Positions 8,109-17,640 of a stretch of DNA of 64,000 nucleotides are shown one piece after another. Under the pieces are notes generated by a model, which made no database searches, was not told where the DNA came from, and saw nothing but the letters and a program-made list of their open reading frames with translations. This DNA is from Achromobacter deleyi (GTDB lineage: Bacteria; Pseudomonadota; Gammaproteobacteria; Burkholderiales; Burkholderiaceae_B): the NCBI RefSeq assembly GCF_016127315.1, contig NZ_CP065997.1:558001-622000 (forward strand). Direction: 5' to 3'. Positions within the stretch are counted from its first letter, which is position 1. The number at the start of each line of letters is the position of its first letter. Both the position numbers and the translations under genes were made by a program.

Positions 8109-9104
8109 TCAGACCGAACGGACCGTTCCCTTGACCCGCGGCACGATCCATGTGACGTAGCGCGTCATGCGCCGGATCTCGACCGGATAGCTGTTTTCCA
8201 GCGCATCCAGGGCAAGATCGGCGTTCGCCAGCGGAAACGTGCCCGACACCGGCAATTCCGCCAGGCTGTCATCCAGCAGCAGCCAGCCCGGCCGATAGGC
8301 GCGCAGGCGCGCGACGAACTTGCCCAGCGGCATCTTCACCGCCACCAGCGACCCCGTGCGCCATGCCGCGAACCACTCGCTGTCCACATGACGCGGCGCT
8401 CCGACCTCGGTGGCGGAGAAGTCCGCCCACTGGTGCGCGTCCACCTGGCGCGCGCCCGCCCGGCCGTCGCGCGGCACGACGCGCACGGCCTGCGTGTTGA
8501 CCCGCACCTGGCCCTGGCGGTCGCCAACACACACGACGAACTCCGCGCCCGCGGCATGCACATCGCCGAATTCGGTCTGCACCACCACCGCCAGCGAGAC
8601 ATTGCCGCGCTCGCCCGCCGCATTGACATACACACGGCCGTTGCGCAGCAGGATGCGGCTTGCGCCCTCGTCGTAGACCACGTCGGCGGCGCTGTCCGTA
8701 TCCAGCACCGCCACCGTGCCGTCCCGCAAGGGCAACCGCGAGATCTGTCCGACCGCCGTGCTGAACTCGGCGTTCCAGCGGCGCCAGGCCTGCGGCGCCT
8801 GCATACCCAGCATGCCGAGAGGCAGACAGGTGGCGCCCGCCACGGCCAGGCGCAGGATCCGCCGGCGCCCGCTATCGGTGCCCTGCAGGGTGGCCATCGC
8901 CACCTGCTTGCACGAGACATCCGAGAAACAGCGCTGCACGGCCTCGACCTTGGTCCAGGCCTGGCGGTTTTCCGGACAGGCCTCGAACCATTGCTGCCAG
9001 GCGACGCGCACGCCCTCGTCCTGCTGCGGCGACAGCAGGCGCGCGAACCATTGCGCGGCCTGTTGCGCGGCGTCGCGCTCACGTGCCTTTGCGGTTCGGA
9101 TCAT
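8109..9104 (-). CDS. fecR: FecR-like anti-sigma factor / signal transducer
   Basis: A 331-residue inner-membrane protein. The N-terminal 80 residues match the DUF4880/FecR cytoplasmic domain (AAQWFARLLSPQ, WQQWFEACPENRQAW), one hydrophobic segment lies at about 85-106, and the periplasmic FecR domain follows (FGDVHAAGAEFVV). A C-terminal STN-like segment (PLANADLALDALENSYPVE) should contact the receptor STN domain. ATG 9104 lies 2 bp after the sigma-factor stop; a TTG at 9110 is the alternative. It relays siderophore binding from the receptor to the sigma factor. Confidence 0.92.
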   Translation of the reverse strand: MIRTAKARERDAAQQAAQWFARLLSPQQDEGVRVAWQQWFEACPENRQAWTKVEAVQRCFSDVSCKQVAMATLQGTDSGRRRILRLAVAGATCLPLGMLGMQAPQAWRRWNAEFSTAVGQISRLPLRDGTVAVLDTDSAADVVYDEGASRILLRNGRVYVNAAGERGNVSLAVVVQTEFGDVHAAGAEFVVCVGDRQGQVRVNTQAVRVVPRDGRAGARQVDAHQWADFSATEVGAPRHVDSEWFAAWRTGSLVAVKMPLGKFVARLRAYRPGWLLLDDSLAELPVSGTFPLANADLALDALENSYPVEIRRMTRYVTWIVPRVKGTVRSV

Positions 9105-9106
9105 GG

Positions 9107-9634
9107 TCAATCCAGCATGTCGCAGCAGCGCGCCATGGCGCGCGCCATGTAGTCGCCCACGGTGCGCACGGACACGCCCAGGCTAGCGGCGATCACGGGA
9201 TAGGACGCGCCCTCGATCATGGCCATCAGGAAGGCCGCCTTGACCTTGCGGCCCAGGCCGTCGAGCATGCGGTCCAGGCGGACCAGCCGCTCCATGACCA
9301 GCGCCTGCTCTTCCAGCGAGGGGTGATGCGTCTCGGGCAGGCTTTCGAGCACCTGCAGGTAGGCTTGCTCGAGGGCGCGGCGGCGCCACAGATCGATCAG
9401 CAGGCCACGCGCGATGGTCGCCAGGTACGAACGCGGCTCGCGCAGCGTGGCGGCCACATTCGACTGCAGCACGCGAATGAAGGTGTCCTGCGCCAGATCG
9501 GCGGCGTCATGCCGGTCGTCCACGCGCACGCGCAACCAACCGGTCAACCACGAGTGATGCGCGCGGTACAGGTCAGAGACGGTCTGCTGGGAATCAGGGC
9601 ACAAAGCCCCCTCTGTGCTTGGAGGCGGGGACAT
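9107..9634 (-). CDS. fecI: FecI-like ECF sigma factor
   Basis: A 175-residue extracytoplasmic-function sigma factor. Region 2 covers about 20-85 (DAADLAQDTFIRVLQ) and region 4 about 115-170 (AAFLMAMIEGASYPVIAASL, VRTVGDYMARAM). With the fecR-like and receptor genes directly downstream on the same strand it forms a cell-surface signalling system that activates the receptor gene when iron-siderophore is bound. A Fur-box-like site lies about 30 bp upstream, so the unit is probably transcribed only in iron limitation. Confidence 0.93.
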   Translation of the reverse strand: MSPPPSTEGALCPDSQQTVSDLYRAHHSWLTGWLRVRVDDRHDAADLAQDTFIRVLQSNVAATLREPRSYLATIARGLLIDLWRRRALEQAYLQVLESLPETHHPSLEEQALVMERLVRLDRMLDGLGRKVKAAFLMAMIEGASYPVIAASLGVSVRTVGDYMARAMARCCDMLD

Positions 9635-9661
9635 GCGGGGAACACGGCATTATTTACAATC

Positions 9662-9677
9662 AATAATCAATCTTATT
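9662..9677 (-). promoter_or_regulatory. Fur-box-like site upstream of the fecI-like gene
   Basis: On the minus strand the sequence reads AATAAGATTGATTATT, which I compare with a Fur-type core AATGAGAATCATTATT at 13 of 16 positions. It lies 28 bp before the sigma-factor start codon, where Fur-Fe(II) would repress. The match is by eye and not scored. Confidence 0.6.
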
Positions 9678-9845
9678 CGCATTGTTTCGAATCCTCCAAG
9701 CTGGAAGGCGAAATTCGATGCGAGGTGTGGCTGGCATGCCGCATTGAGGGCAGGCGTCCGCATGCAACGCGGTAATGATCGTGCCGTGCTGGCCGTCGTT
9801 GGTGCGGAGTTGCTGGTGTACCGCGACCGGATCGCGCGGAAAATG

Positions 9846-9877
9846 AAAAAGGCCGTCGACGATGAACGTCGACGGCC
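9846..9877 (-). terminator. Terminator after tRNA-Lys(CUU)
   Basis: A 10-bp perfect stem (GGCCGTCGAC at 9851-9860 with GTCGACGGCC at 9868-9877) is followed on the minus strand by five T (9846-9850). It lies about 10 bp beyond the tRNA 3' end. Confidence 0.85.
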
Positions 9878-9887
9878 TTTGAAATTC

Positions 9888-9963
9888 TGGTGGGCTGTGA
9901 GTGGCTCGAACACTCGACCTACGGATTAAGAGTCCGCTGCTCTACCAACTGAGCTAACAGCCC
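9888..9963 (-). tRNA. tRNA-Lys (anticodon CTT)
   Basis: A 76-nt cloverleaf on the minus strand. The acceptor stem GGGCTGT pairs with ACAGCCC, the D arm contains AGCTCAGTTGGTAGAGC, the anticodon loop is CTCTTAA giving anticodon CTT, the T arm contains GTTCGAGCC, and CCA is encoded (9888-9890). A second lysine tRNA with anticodon TTT lies at 46614-46689. Confidence 0.97.
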
Positions 9964-10226
9964 TGCATGTTCATTCACAACTGCTTGGGTAACGCCGCTT
10001 TCGCGTTGTCGCCGCTGCGTTGTTGTGTTTGACCAGCGAAGAAGCGAGATTATAGGGACCTTTTTTTAATTGTGCAAGTCGATTGCCGATCGACCACAAA
10101 AAAGTCGCGTGTCCCCCGACGCAAAGCCGCCAACCGCTCACGGCCCGCCGCCGAAACGGGCCGCCTGCCAAGTGCGGCCCGCCCTCGCTTCAAGACGCAT
10201 ATCGGGCCGCATATCAAGCCCGCACA

Positions 10227-10973
10227 TCAGGCCGCGTACCCGCCGTCCACCGCCAGGCTCGCGCCCGTCACGTAGCGTCCATCGGGACCGGCCAGGAACG
10301 CCACCATGCCGGCGATGTCGCGCACCTCGCCATAGTGCGGCAGCGACAGCACCGCCACCAGATCGCCCGCGTGCTCGCCGGCGGCCGGGTTCATGTCGGT
10401 GTCGATCGGACCCGGATGCACCACGTTGGCGGTGATGCCGCGCGCGCCCAGGTCACGCGCGAGGCCACGCGTCATGCCCAGCAACGCCGACTTGCTGGCC
10501 GAGTACAGCGTCACGCCGGCGCGGCCCGAGCGCTCGGCCAGGCAGCTGCCGATGTTGATGATGCGGCCGCCGTCGGGCATCGCGGCCTGCGCCGCCTGGA
10601 TCGCGACGAACGGCGCGCGCACGTTGATGTTCATCGTGCGGTCGTAGTCCTCCAGCGTGACCTCGTCCAGCGGGCCAGCCAGGAAGATGCCGGCGTTGTT
10701 CACCAGCACGTCCACCGGGCCCAGTTCGCCGATGGCCTGCTCCACCGCCTGCCGCACTTGCGCCGGATCGGCCGAATCGGCCTGGATGGCGCGCGCGCGC
10801 CGTCCCTCTGCCTCGAGTTCGCGCGCCAGCGCCTGCGCCGTGTCGCGCGACGAAGCGCTGACGTAGGTGAAGGCCACGTCCGCGCCTTCCGCCGCCAGGC
10901 GGCGCACGATCGCCGCGCCGATGCCGCGGCTGCCGCCGGTCACGAAAGCCACTTTTCCGTTCAGGTTCTGCAT
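10227..10973 (-). CDS. SDR-family NAD(P)-dependent oxidoreductase
   Basis: A 248-residue classical short-chain dehydrogenase. The nucleotide-binding TGGSRGIG is at 12-19, NNAG at 92-95, and the catalytic set is Ser143, Tyr157 and Lys161 (YSASK). The C-terminal VTGASLAVDGGY motif is typical of the FabG-like group. Residues after the second strand suggest NADP(H) but this is uncertain. It is divergent from a TetR-type gene and shares a 115-bp promoter region with an operator-like palindrome, so it is probably that regulator's target. The substrate is unknown. Confidence 0.92.
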   Translation of the reverse strand: MQNLNGKVAFVTGGSRGIGAAIVRRLAAEGADVAFTYVSASSRDTAQALARELEAEGRRARAIQADSADPAQVRQAVEQAIGELGPVDVLVNNAGIFLAGPLDEVTLEDYDRTMNINVRAPFVAIQAAQAAMPDGGRIINIGSCLAERSGRAGVTLYSASKSALLGMTRGLARDLGARGITANVVHPGPIDTDMNPAAGEHAGDLVAVLSLPHYGEVRDIAGMVAFLAGPDGRYVTGASLAVDGGYAA

Positions 10974-10986
10974 GGGTCTACCTTAA

Positions 10987-11006
10987 TTTGTAGTGTTCAG
11001 TACAAA
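10987..11006. promoter_or_regulatory. Operator-like inverted repeat between the SDR and TetR genes
   Basis: TTTGTA (10987-10992) and TACAAA (11001-11006) form perfect 6-bp arms around an 8-bp centre, TTTGTAGTGTTCAGTACAAA. It sits 14 bp upstream of the SDR start codon. This is a typical place and size for a TetR-family operator controlling both divergent genes. Confidence 0.6.
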
Positions 11007-11088
11007 TATCATCGACTGGCGGCGGCCGGACGTCAACGATTTTTTTATCAATCAACACAAAATAGCTCTCGCGAGTAAAATCCGGTGC

Positions 11089-11733
11089 ATGGCAGAACGT
11101 GGGCGCCCCAGGAACTTCGACCGGGCCCAGGCCTTGCGCAAGGCCATGGAAGTCTTCTGGTCGAAGGGATATGAAGGAGCATCGCTAACCGATCTGACGG
11201 CTGCGATGGGCATCAACTCGCCCAGCCTCTACGGCGCATTCGGCTCAAAAGAAGGACTATTTCGCGAAGCGGTGCAGCTTTACCGCGACACCGACGGCGC
11301 CGCCTCGCGCCGCGCCCTGGCCGACGCCGCCACCGCCCGCGCGGGCATCTGCGGCATGCTGCTGGCGGCGGCCGAACGCTTCACCACGCCGGGCGCGCCG
11401 CCGGGCTGCCTGATCGTCCTGGGCGCGCCATCCGGCGCCGACACCGATGCCGGCGTGGGCGTGTTCCTGGGCGACAACCGCCGCGAAATGCAAGGCCGCA
11501 TCCTGGCCCGCCTGACCGCTGGCGCCGCCGCCGGCGAGCTGCCCGCCGGCGCCGACCTGAAAGGGTTGGCGGCGTTCTACACCACCATCCTGCACGGAAT
11601 GTCGATCCAGGCGCGCGACGGCGCCAGCCGCAAGACCTTGCAAGCGGTAGCGCGCCAGGCGATGTGCGCCTGGGATGCGCTCACCGCCGGCATGCCCCCT
11701 TCCGGCCTGCCGCCGGGCCGCGCCCACGCCTGA
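11089..11733 (+). CDS. TetR-family transcriptional regulator
   Basis: A 214-residue repressor. The N-terminal HTH is clear (MAERGRPRNFDRAQALRKAM, then GASLTDLTAAMGINSPSLYGAFGSKEGLF at about 28-56). The C-terminal ligand domain carries the tetR C-terminal pattern with PPGCLIVLGAP. ATG 11089 is the start that places GRPRNFD at the N-terminus, as usual. It is divergent from the SDR gene and likely controls it. The diguanylate cyclase starts 11 bp after its stop and may be co-transcribed. Confidence 0.92.
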   Translation: MAERGRPRNFDRAQALRKAMEVFWSKGYEGASLTDLTAAMGINSPSLYGAFGSKEGLFREAVQLYRDTDGAASRRALADAATARAGICGMLLAAAERFTTPGAPPGCLIVLGAPSGADTDAGVGVFLGDNRREMQGRILARLTAGAAAGELPAGADLKGLAAFYTTILHGMSIQARDGASRKTLQAVARQAMCAWDALTAGMPPSGLPPGRAHA

Positions 11734-11744
11734 CGGGTTCTTCC

Positions 11745-13340
11745 ATGATCCGCATCGACCTCCGGCGCCTCATCCTCTGGATCAGCCTGCTGTCGATATT
11801 CCTGGTGCTGGCCGCCGGCCTGCATGCCAGCTACCTGGTGCAACGCGACCTGCTGCTGCACAACGCGCTCGAGAGCAACCGCGTCTATGCCGCCAAGCTC
11901 GCCGCCACCACGGAGTACTTCCTCGGCGACCTGCGGCGCCACCTGGCCTACAGCGCCGACATGCTGGCGGACCTGGAGACCCACCCGGAACTGATGTCGT
12001 CCGAGACGCGGCGCCAGGAAGAACAGCTGGGCCACTTCAACTCCAGTTTCGTGGTATCGGCGCAAGGCAAGGTGCTGGCGGTATCGACCTCCTACCCGCA
12101 GCTGATGGGCCAGCAGATGACCAGCGAGGCCGCCAGGATCGCGCTGAGCACCCGCCGGCCGTTCATCAGCGAACCCTTCCGCGCCAACTCGGGCCGCTGG
12201 CTGATCCTCTACACCCATCCGATCTTCTCGCGCGACTACCGCTATCTCGGCTATATCGCCGGCACGCTCTACCTGCACGAGGACAACGTGCTGGACCGCC
12301 TGCTGGGCCAGCACTTCAACCGCGACGACTCGCTGCTGTATGTGCTGGCGCGCGACGGCACCCTGATCTATCACCCCGACCGCAGCCGCCTGGGCAGCAT
12401 GTCCGCGAACAAGACGGCGCTGGCCGCGGCGCTGCGCGGCGAAACCGGCGAGGCGCGCTTCACCGACGCCACCGGCACCGAGATCCTGGCCGGCTACGCG
12501 CCGGTGCCCAGCACCGGCTGGACCATCATCGCGCAGCGGCCGGTGGCCAGCACCCTGCTGCCCCTGAACGACCTGCTGATGGCGACCGCCCGCAACACGC
12601 TGCCGCTGCTGCTGCTCTCGATCCTGCTGATCTGGCTGCTGTCGCGCTGGATCGCCCGCCCGCTCGGGGAACTGGCCAGCATCGCCAAGCACATGCAGGA
12701 TCCCGATTCGGCCGAGCGCATCCGCAAGGTGCGCTCGTGGTATTTCGAGGCCTCGCAGCTCAAGCGCGCGCTGCTGATGGGCCTGACCTCGATCCAGCAC
12801 AAGATCCGCGACCTGCGCCGCGCGTCCACCACCGACACCCTGACGTCGCTGCTGAACCGGCGCGGCCTGAACGAGGCCATGGCGCTGCTGCAGGCGGCCG
12901 ATACGCCGCTGGCCATCGTCGCGCTGGACATCGACCACTTCAAGAACGTCAATGATCTTTACGGCCACGCCGCCGGCGACCGCGCGCTGCAGGTGCTGGC
13001 GGCGCTGCTGACCGAAGGCTCGCGCAGCGGCGACACGGTCGCGCGCAGCGGCGGCGAGGAATTCGTGATGCTGATGCCGGGGTCGCCGCTGGCCGCCGCG
13101 GTGGCCACGGCCGAGCGCCTGCGCCAGAAGCTGGAGGCGCTCGGCACCGAAACCGGCCTGCCCGCGCCGATCACGCTGTCGGCCGGCGTGGCCTGCTATC
13201 CGGAACACGGCGCCACGCTGGACGAAGTGATCCAGCGCGCCGACCGCGCCCTCTACTACGCCAAGAACCATGGCCGCAACGCGGTCTGCGTCGCCGACAA
13301 CCAGGCGCGCGACGGCGCCCGCATGGCGCTGCCGCGCTGA
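11745..13340 (+). CDS. Membrane-bound diguanylate cyclase with periplasmic Cache-type sensor
   Basis: A 531-residue protein predicted to make cyclic di-GMP from two GTP. It has a TM helix at about 9-29, a periplasmic double-Cache-like domain to about 280, a second TM helix at about 284-304, a HAMP-like linker, and a GGDEF domain at about 360-520. The active-site motif is GGEEF (436-440) and the product-inhibition I-site is intact (RSGD, 427-430). No EAL domain is present. The signal sensed is unknown. It could feed c-di-GMP control of surface attachment, but no link to the adhesin cluster is visible. Confidence 0.93.
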   Translation: MIRIDLRRLILWISLLSIFLVLAAGLHASYLVQRDLLLHNALESNRVYAAKLAATTEYFLGDLRRHLAYSADMLADLETHPELMSSETRRQEEQLGHFNSSFVVSAQGKVLAVSTSYPQLMGQQMTSEAARIALSTRRPFISEPFRANSGRWLILYTHPIFSRDYRYLGYIAGTLYLHEDNVLDRLLGQHFNRDDSLLYVLARDGTLIYHPDRSRLGSMSANKTALAAALRGETGEARFTDATGTEILAGYAPVPSTGWTIIAQRPVASTLLPLNDLLMATARNTLPLLLLSILLIWLLSRWIARPLGELASIAKHMQDPDSAERIRKVRSWYFEASQLKRALLMGLTSIQHKIRDLRRASTTDTLTSLLNRRGLNEAMALLQAADTPLAIVALDIDHFKNVNDLYGHAAGDRALQVLAALLTEGSRSGDTVARSGGEEFVMLMPGSPLAAAVATAERLRQKLEALGTETGLPAPITLSAGVACYPEHGATLDEVIQRADRALYYAKNHGRNAVCVADNQARDGARMALPR

Positions 13341-13346
13341 CGCCGC

Positions 13347-15419
13347 CTACTTGCCCTTGGGCGCCGGCGCCTTGGGCGGGGTGCGCATCTGCTTGAGCAG
13401 CGTGCCGCAGGAATTGTCGTCGGTGGTGCTGGGCGCGATCAGCGCCAGCAGGCCCGCCGCCGGCGTCAGGATCACGCCCAGCGCCACCATGCCCGCGCCG
13501 CGCGCGGCCAGCGGCCCCACGTGCACGCCCACGTCCGGCTTGCCGAAGGTGCCGCGCACGTACAGCGGCGAGCGCAGCGAGAAGATGCGGAAGCCCTTGC
13601 TGTCGGGCGTGATGTCCAGGTCGAGCTTCTCGTTCTTGAAGTCCGTGGTGCCGGTGATGTTGATCAACGCGTTCTCGGTATCGAACACGAACACGCGCGG
13701 CGTCATCACGCCGCTCTTCATCTCCAGGTCGGCCGCGCCGCAGTTGATCTTGACCTCGTCGTCGCCGAACAGCTTCGAGACGACGTAGTTGCCGACGTTC
13801 AGGCCGGCGATCTCCATCAGGCTGCGGCTGATGACGCCGTCGTTGACCAGCATCTTCACGTCGCCGCTGGCCGAGCCGAGCAGCGCGGCCACGGAATTGC
13901 CCGTGCCCGACAGCGCCAGGTCGCCGTTCAATTCGCCCAGCGCGCTCTGCATCGCCTCTGTCGCCGGGAACAGCTGCTTGAGCCGCAGCCGCCGCGCGTG
14001 CATCTCGACGCGGCCCGTCAGCGGCGCCTTGGATCCATCCAGCCGCACGGTCGCCGCCATGCTGCCGCCGGCCATGCCGAAGCGCAGCGGATCGAGCGTC
14101 AGCTGGCCATCCTGCAGGATCACGTGCACCGTCAGGTCCGACAGCGGCAGCTTGGCGTCGTGCACGATGCGGCCGGCCTCCAGCGCCACGTCGGCATCCA
14201 TGTCGCGCCAGCGGTCGGTGCGGAACGCCTGCGTCGGCAGCACCTTGCCGTTGGGCGGCTTGGCGGGCGCGTCCTTGGGCTTGTCCTGGGCCGGGGCGGG
14301 CTTGCCGGACTGCACGCCGATCAGCGGCCCCAGGTCGGCCATGCGCAACTGCCTGGACGACAGCTTGCCCGTCAGTTTCGGACGCGGCGCAGCCAGCGAG
14401 AACGTCATGTCGCCGTGCAGATCGCTGTTGCCGACGCGGCCGTTGAAGTCGCGGTACTCGAACACCGCGCCGCCGGCGTTGCGCAGCCTGGCCACCAGAT
14501 GGCCATCCGTGGAATACGGCGGGGTGTCGGGCAGCGTCACGCCGGTCAGCGGATACAGCTGCGCCATCGAACCGCCCGACAGCTTCAGGCGCAGGTCCAG
14601 CGCGCCCAGGTTGGCGGGGTCGGTCAGGGTGCCGGTGATGGCCGCCTTGGTGCCGCCGATCGACACGTCGGCCTGCACCGGGAAGGGCTGCTTCGGATCC
14701 TGCAGCGCCAGCATGCCGCCGACCTTGCCTTCGCCCTTGGTGGGCAGGTTCTTGAATTTGCCGTCGACCTTCCAGCCGAAGACGTAGTCACGCGGCGCCG
14801 CCGCGGCGGCGTCTTCCGGCAAGAAGGCCGCGCCGGCCACGTCGGCGAACGGCACGGGCTTGCCCAGCGGATCGACCAGCACGGTCAGGTCCGCCTGCAG
14901 GATCGCATCGGACAGGCCGACGCTGCCCTTGTCGAAGCCGATTTCATTGATGTCCAGCACCCACGGCGACGGCTCGCCGGTCTCGGGCAGGGTGAAGACC
15001 CAGTTGGCGCGGCCATCGGCCAGGCGTTCGAGGTCGGCGGCGGGCTCGGTCAGCTGGATGCGCCGGATCACCACCCGGTGGGCCAGCAGCGGCAGCGGCG
15101 ACAGGCTGAACTCACCGCGCTTGAGGGTGGCGAATTCCGGCACCCGGGCCCATTCGGTGTTGGCGACGCTGATGTCGTTGGCCACGATGTGCGGCCATGG
15201 CACCCATGCGCGCCACCCGCCCTCGTCTGATTCACGCGACCACTCCACGGTCAGGTCGCCGTTGATCGCGAAGGGCCGCCCGATGGCCGCGCTGACGCGT
15301 TCATTGATCATCGGGCGGGCGCGGTTCCAGTCGAAGGTGGCAACCAGCACGACCAGCACCGCCACCAGGACGACGAGGCTGCCCACAATCCCGACCGCTA
15401 TTTTTGTTTTGCGCGTCAT
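13347..15419 (-). CDS. AsmA-family protein
   Basis: A 690-residue protein with one N-terminal TM helix (about 8-28) and a long beta-rich periplasmic region. The AsmA N-terminal domain follows the membrane anchor (RPMINERVSAAIGRPFAING) and the AsmA C-terminal domain is at about 530-650 (GSASGDVKMLVNDGVI). AsmA-like proteins span the periplasm as lipid-transfer bridges and affect outer-membrane homeostasis. ATG 15419 has AAGGA upstream at good spacing; ATG 15428 is too close to it. It converges on the diguanylate cyclase gene with a 6-bp gap. Confidence 0.9.
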   Translation of the reverse strand: MTRKTKIAVGIVGSLVVLVAVLVVLVATFDWNRARPMINERVSAAIGRPFAINGDLTVEWSRESDEGGWRAWVPWPHIVANDISVANTEWARVPEFATLKRGEFSLSPLPLLAHRVVIRRIQLTEPAADLERLADGRANWVFTLPETGEPSPWVLDINEIGFDKGSVGLSDAILQADLTVLVDPLGKPVPFADVAGAAFLPEDAAAAAPRDYVFGWKVDGKFKNLPTKGEGKVGGMLALQDPKQPFPVQADVSIGGTKAAITGTLTDPANLGALDLRLKLSGGSMAQLYPLTGVTLPDTPPYSTDGHLVARLRNAGGAVFEYRDFNGRVGNSDLHGDMTFSLAAPRPKLTGKLSSRQLRMADLGPLIGVQSGKPAPAQDKPKDAPAKPPNGKVLPTQAFRTDRWRDMDADVALEAGRIVHDAKLPLSDLTVHVILQDGQLTLDPLRFGMAGGSMAATVRLDGSKAPLTGRVEMHARRLRLKQLFPATEAMQSALGELNGDLALSGTGNSVAALLGSASGDVKMLVNDGVISRSLMEIAGLNVGNYVVSKLFGDDEVKINCGAADLEMKSGVMTPRVFVFDTENALINITGTTDFKNEKLDLDITPDSKGFRIFSLRSPLYVRGTFGKPDVGVHVGPLAARGAGMVALGVILTPAAGLLALIAPSTTDDNSCGTLLKQMRTPPKAPAPKGK

Positions 15420-15714
15420 CGTTATCATCCTTGCCGTTGCCGCCGGAGCGCCGATGCCCCGGCCCTATTTACCCTCAAGGGTAGCGCGCCGCGCCGGCCG
15501 GGTTAAGCTTGCCGGCCTCATAATGTGTACGGATTTTTCCGTGTCATAGGGCGTGGTCGGCAAAAGTTACAAAGCGACCGGGCGGGAACCCGCCGCTCGC
15601 CCACCGCGGACGGAATAATTCCTACCGATTTTTTGACGCCCACCCTGTTCAAATGCGCGGCGATCGACCCGCAACCGTCCCGGGGACGGAGCAGCAGTAT
15701 TACCTGGAGGCCCG

Positions 15715-17640
15715 ATGCGGCATTCGAGCTTGATTTTCGTGCTGGCGGCCTTCGCGCTGCTGACCCTCAGCCGCGTGGCCCTGGCCGCATGGCAATGGCA
15801 GCGGGTGCGCAACGCCGGCGGCCTGGCGCCCCTGCTGCTGGGCGGGCTGCGCATCGACGCGCACCAGATCGGCGTGCTGGCCGCGCTGCCGATCGTGCTG
15901 TCGCCCTGGCTCGGCCACCTGCCGTTCGCCGCCACCGCCGCCGGCATCTGGTACCTGGTCGCGTTCATCCTGCTGGCCTTCCTGGAAGTCGCCACGCCGC
16001 CCTTCATCCTCGAATACGACACCCGTCCCAACCGGCTGTTCGTCGAATACCTGAAGCACCCGCGCGAGGTCTCGGGCATGCTGTGGCGCGGCTACAAGGG
16101 CGCGCTGCTGGGCGGCTTCGCCGCCCTGGGGCTGATCGGCTGGGCCGGTTATGCGCTGTTCGGCCACGCCGTGCCCGACGCGCCGCTGGCCTGGTGGCAG
16201 ATGCCGCTGGCCAGCCTGGCGATCCTGGCGGTGGTGATCCTGGCGATCCGCGGCACCCTCGGCCACCGGCCAATCAACCCGTCGTCGGTGGCCTACAGTT
16301 CCGACGGCATGCTCAACACCCTGGCGCTGAACTCGCTCTATAACGTGTTCTACGCCGTCTACAGCATGAGGAACGAGAAGTCGGCCTCCGCCGTGTACGG
16401 CGGCATGGACGACGACGACATGCAGCGCCGCGTGCTGACGCAGGCCGGCCTGCCCTATCCGCCGGCCAACCCGGACCACCCCAGCCTGCATCGCCAGCCC
16501 GCCAGCCGCAAGACGGCGCGCCCGCTCAACCTGGTCATCATCCTGGAAGAAAGCCTGGGCGCGCAGTACAGCGCCGGCCTGGGCGGCATGGACCTGACGC
16601 CCGAACTGGATGCGCTGGCGCGCGACGCCTGGACCTTCACCCGCGCCTACGCCACCGGCACGCGTTCGGTGCGCGGCCTGGAAGCGGTGGTGACCGGTTT
16701 CCTGCCGACCCCGGCGCAGGCCGTGCTCAAGCTGCCGCGCTCGCAGCGCGGCTTCTTCTCGCTGGCCGACCTGCTGGGCCGCCACGGCTACCATTCGCGC
16801 TTCATCTACGGCGGCGAATCGCACTTCGACAACATGAAGGGCTTTTTCCTGGGCAACGGCTTTCGCCAGATCGTCGACCGCGAGGACTTCATCGATCCGG
16901 CCTTCGTCGGCACCTGGGGCGCGTCGGACGAGGACATGTTCAACCAGCTCGACCGGCTGCTGCGCGAGGACGGCGACCAGCCGACCTTCACGCTGGCCTT
17001 CAGCGTCTCGAACCACTCGCCCTGGGAATACCCGGCGGGCCGCATCCAGACCGAAGGCAACCCGGCCACGGTGGAGAACACCGTGCGCTATGCCGACTGG
17101 GCCCTGGGCCGCTTCTTCGAGCGCGCCAAGGCCGCGCCCCACTGGGAGAACACGGTCTTCCTGATCGCCGCCGACCACGATTCGCGCGTGTTCGGCGCCA
17201 GCCTGGTGCCGGTGCGCCACTTCCATATTCCCGCCGTGATCCTGGGCGCCGGCATCGAACCGCGGCGCGACGACCGCCTGATCAGCCAGATCGACCTGGC
17301 GCCGACGCTGCTGTCGCTGATCGGCGTCGATACCGAGCACCCGATGCTCGGCCATGACCTGACGCGCAGCACGCCGGGCCGCGCCATCATGCAGTACGAC
17401 AACACCTACGGCTACCTGAAGGAAAACGACCTGCTGGTGCTGGCGCCGAACAAGACGCCGGTGCAGTACCGCTACACCGCGCCGGAAGACTATGCCCCGG
17501 CGCCGCTGGATCCGGCGCTGGCCGACGAGGCGCTGGCGCACGCGCTGTGGCCCAGCTGGGCCTATCGCGAAGGACGCTACTGCATCCCGGGCGCGGCCAC
17601 CATGGCGCCGGACGCGAAGACGCCGGCTGCAGCCGGGTAG
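15715..17640 (+). CDS. LTA-synthase-like membrane phosphotransferase (sulfatase fold)
   Basis: A 641-residue integral membrane enzyme. Five hydrophobic helices cover about residues 5-185, then a periplasmic alkaline-phosphatase-fold domain. The metal/active-site residues can be placed: Glu in IILEES (about 276-280), nucleophile Thr in YATGTRSVRG (about 313), and AADHDSR (about 484-490) plus a later HFHIPA. In Gram-negative bacteria such proteins transfer phosphoglycerol or phosphoethanolamine onto periplasmic glucans or LPS. The actual acceptor is unknown here. TGGAGG precedes the ATG. Confidence 0.88.
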   Translation: MRHSSLIFVLAAFALLTLSRVALAAWQWQRVRNAGGLAPLLLGGLRIDAHQIGVLAALPIVLSPWLGHLPFAATAAGIWYLVAFILLAFLEVATPPFILEYDTRPNRLFVEYLKHPREVSGMLWRGYKGALLGGFAALGLIGWAGYALFGHAVPDAPLAWWQMPLASLAILAVVILAIRGTLGHRPINPSSVAYSSDGMLNTLALNSLYNVFYAVYSMRNEKSASAVYGGMDDDDMQRRVLTQAGLPYPPANPDHPSLHRQPASRKTARPLNLVIILEESLGAQYSAGLGGMDLTPELDALARDAWTFTRAYATGTRSVRGLEAVVTGFLPTPAQAVLKLPRSQRGFFSLADLLGRHGYHSRFIYGGESHFDNMKGFFLGNGFRQIVDREDFIDPAFVGTWGASDEDMFNQLDRLLREDGDQPTFTLAFSVSNHSPWEYPAGRIQTEGNPATVENTVRYADWALGRFFERAKAAPHWENTVFLIAADHDSRVFGASLVPVRHFHIPAVILGAGIEPRRDDRLISQIDLAPTLLSLIGVDTEHPMLGHDLTRSTPGRAIMQYDNTYGYLKENDLLVLAPNKTPVQYRYTAPEDYAPAPLDPALADEALAHALWPSWAYREGRYCIPGAATMAPDAKTPAAAG

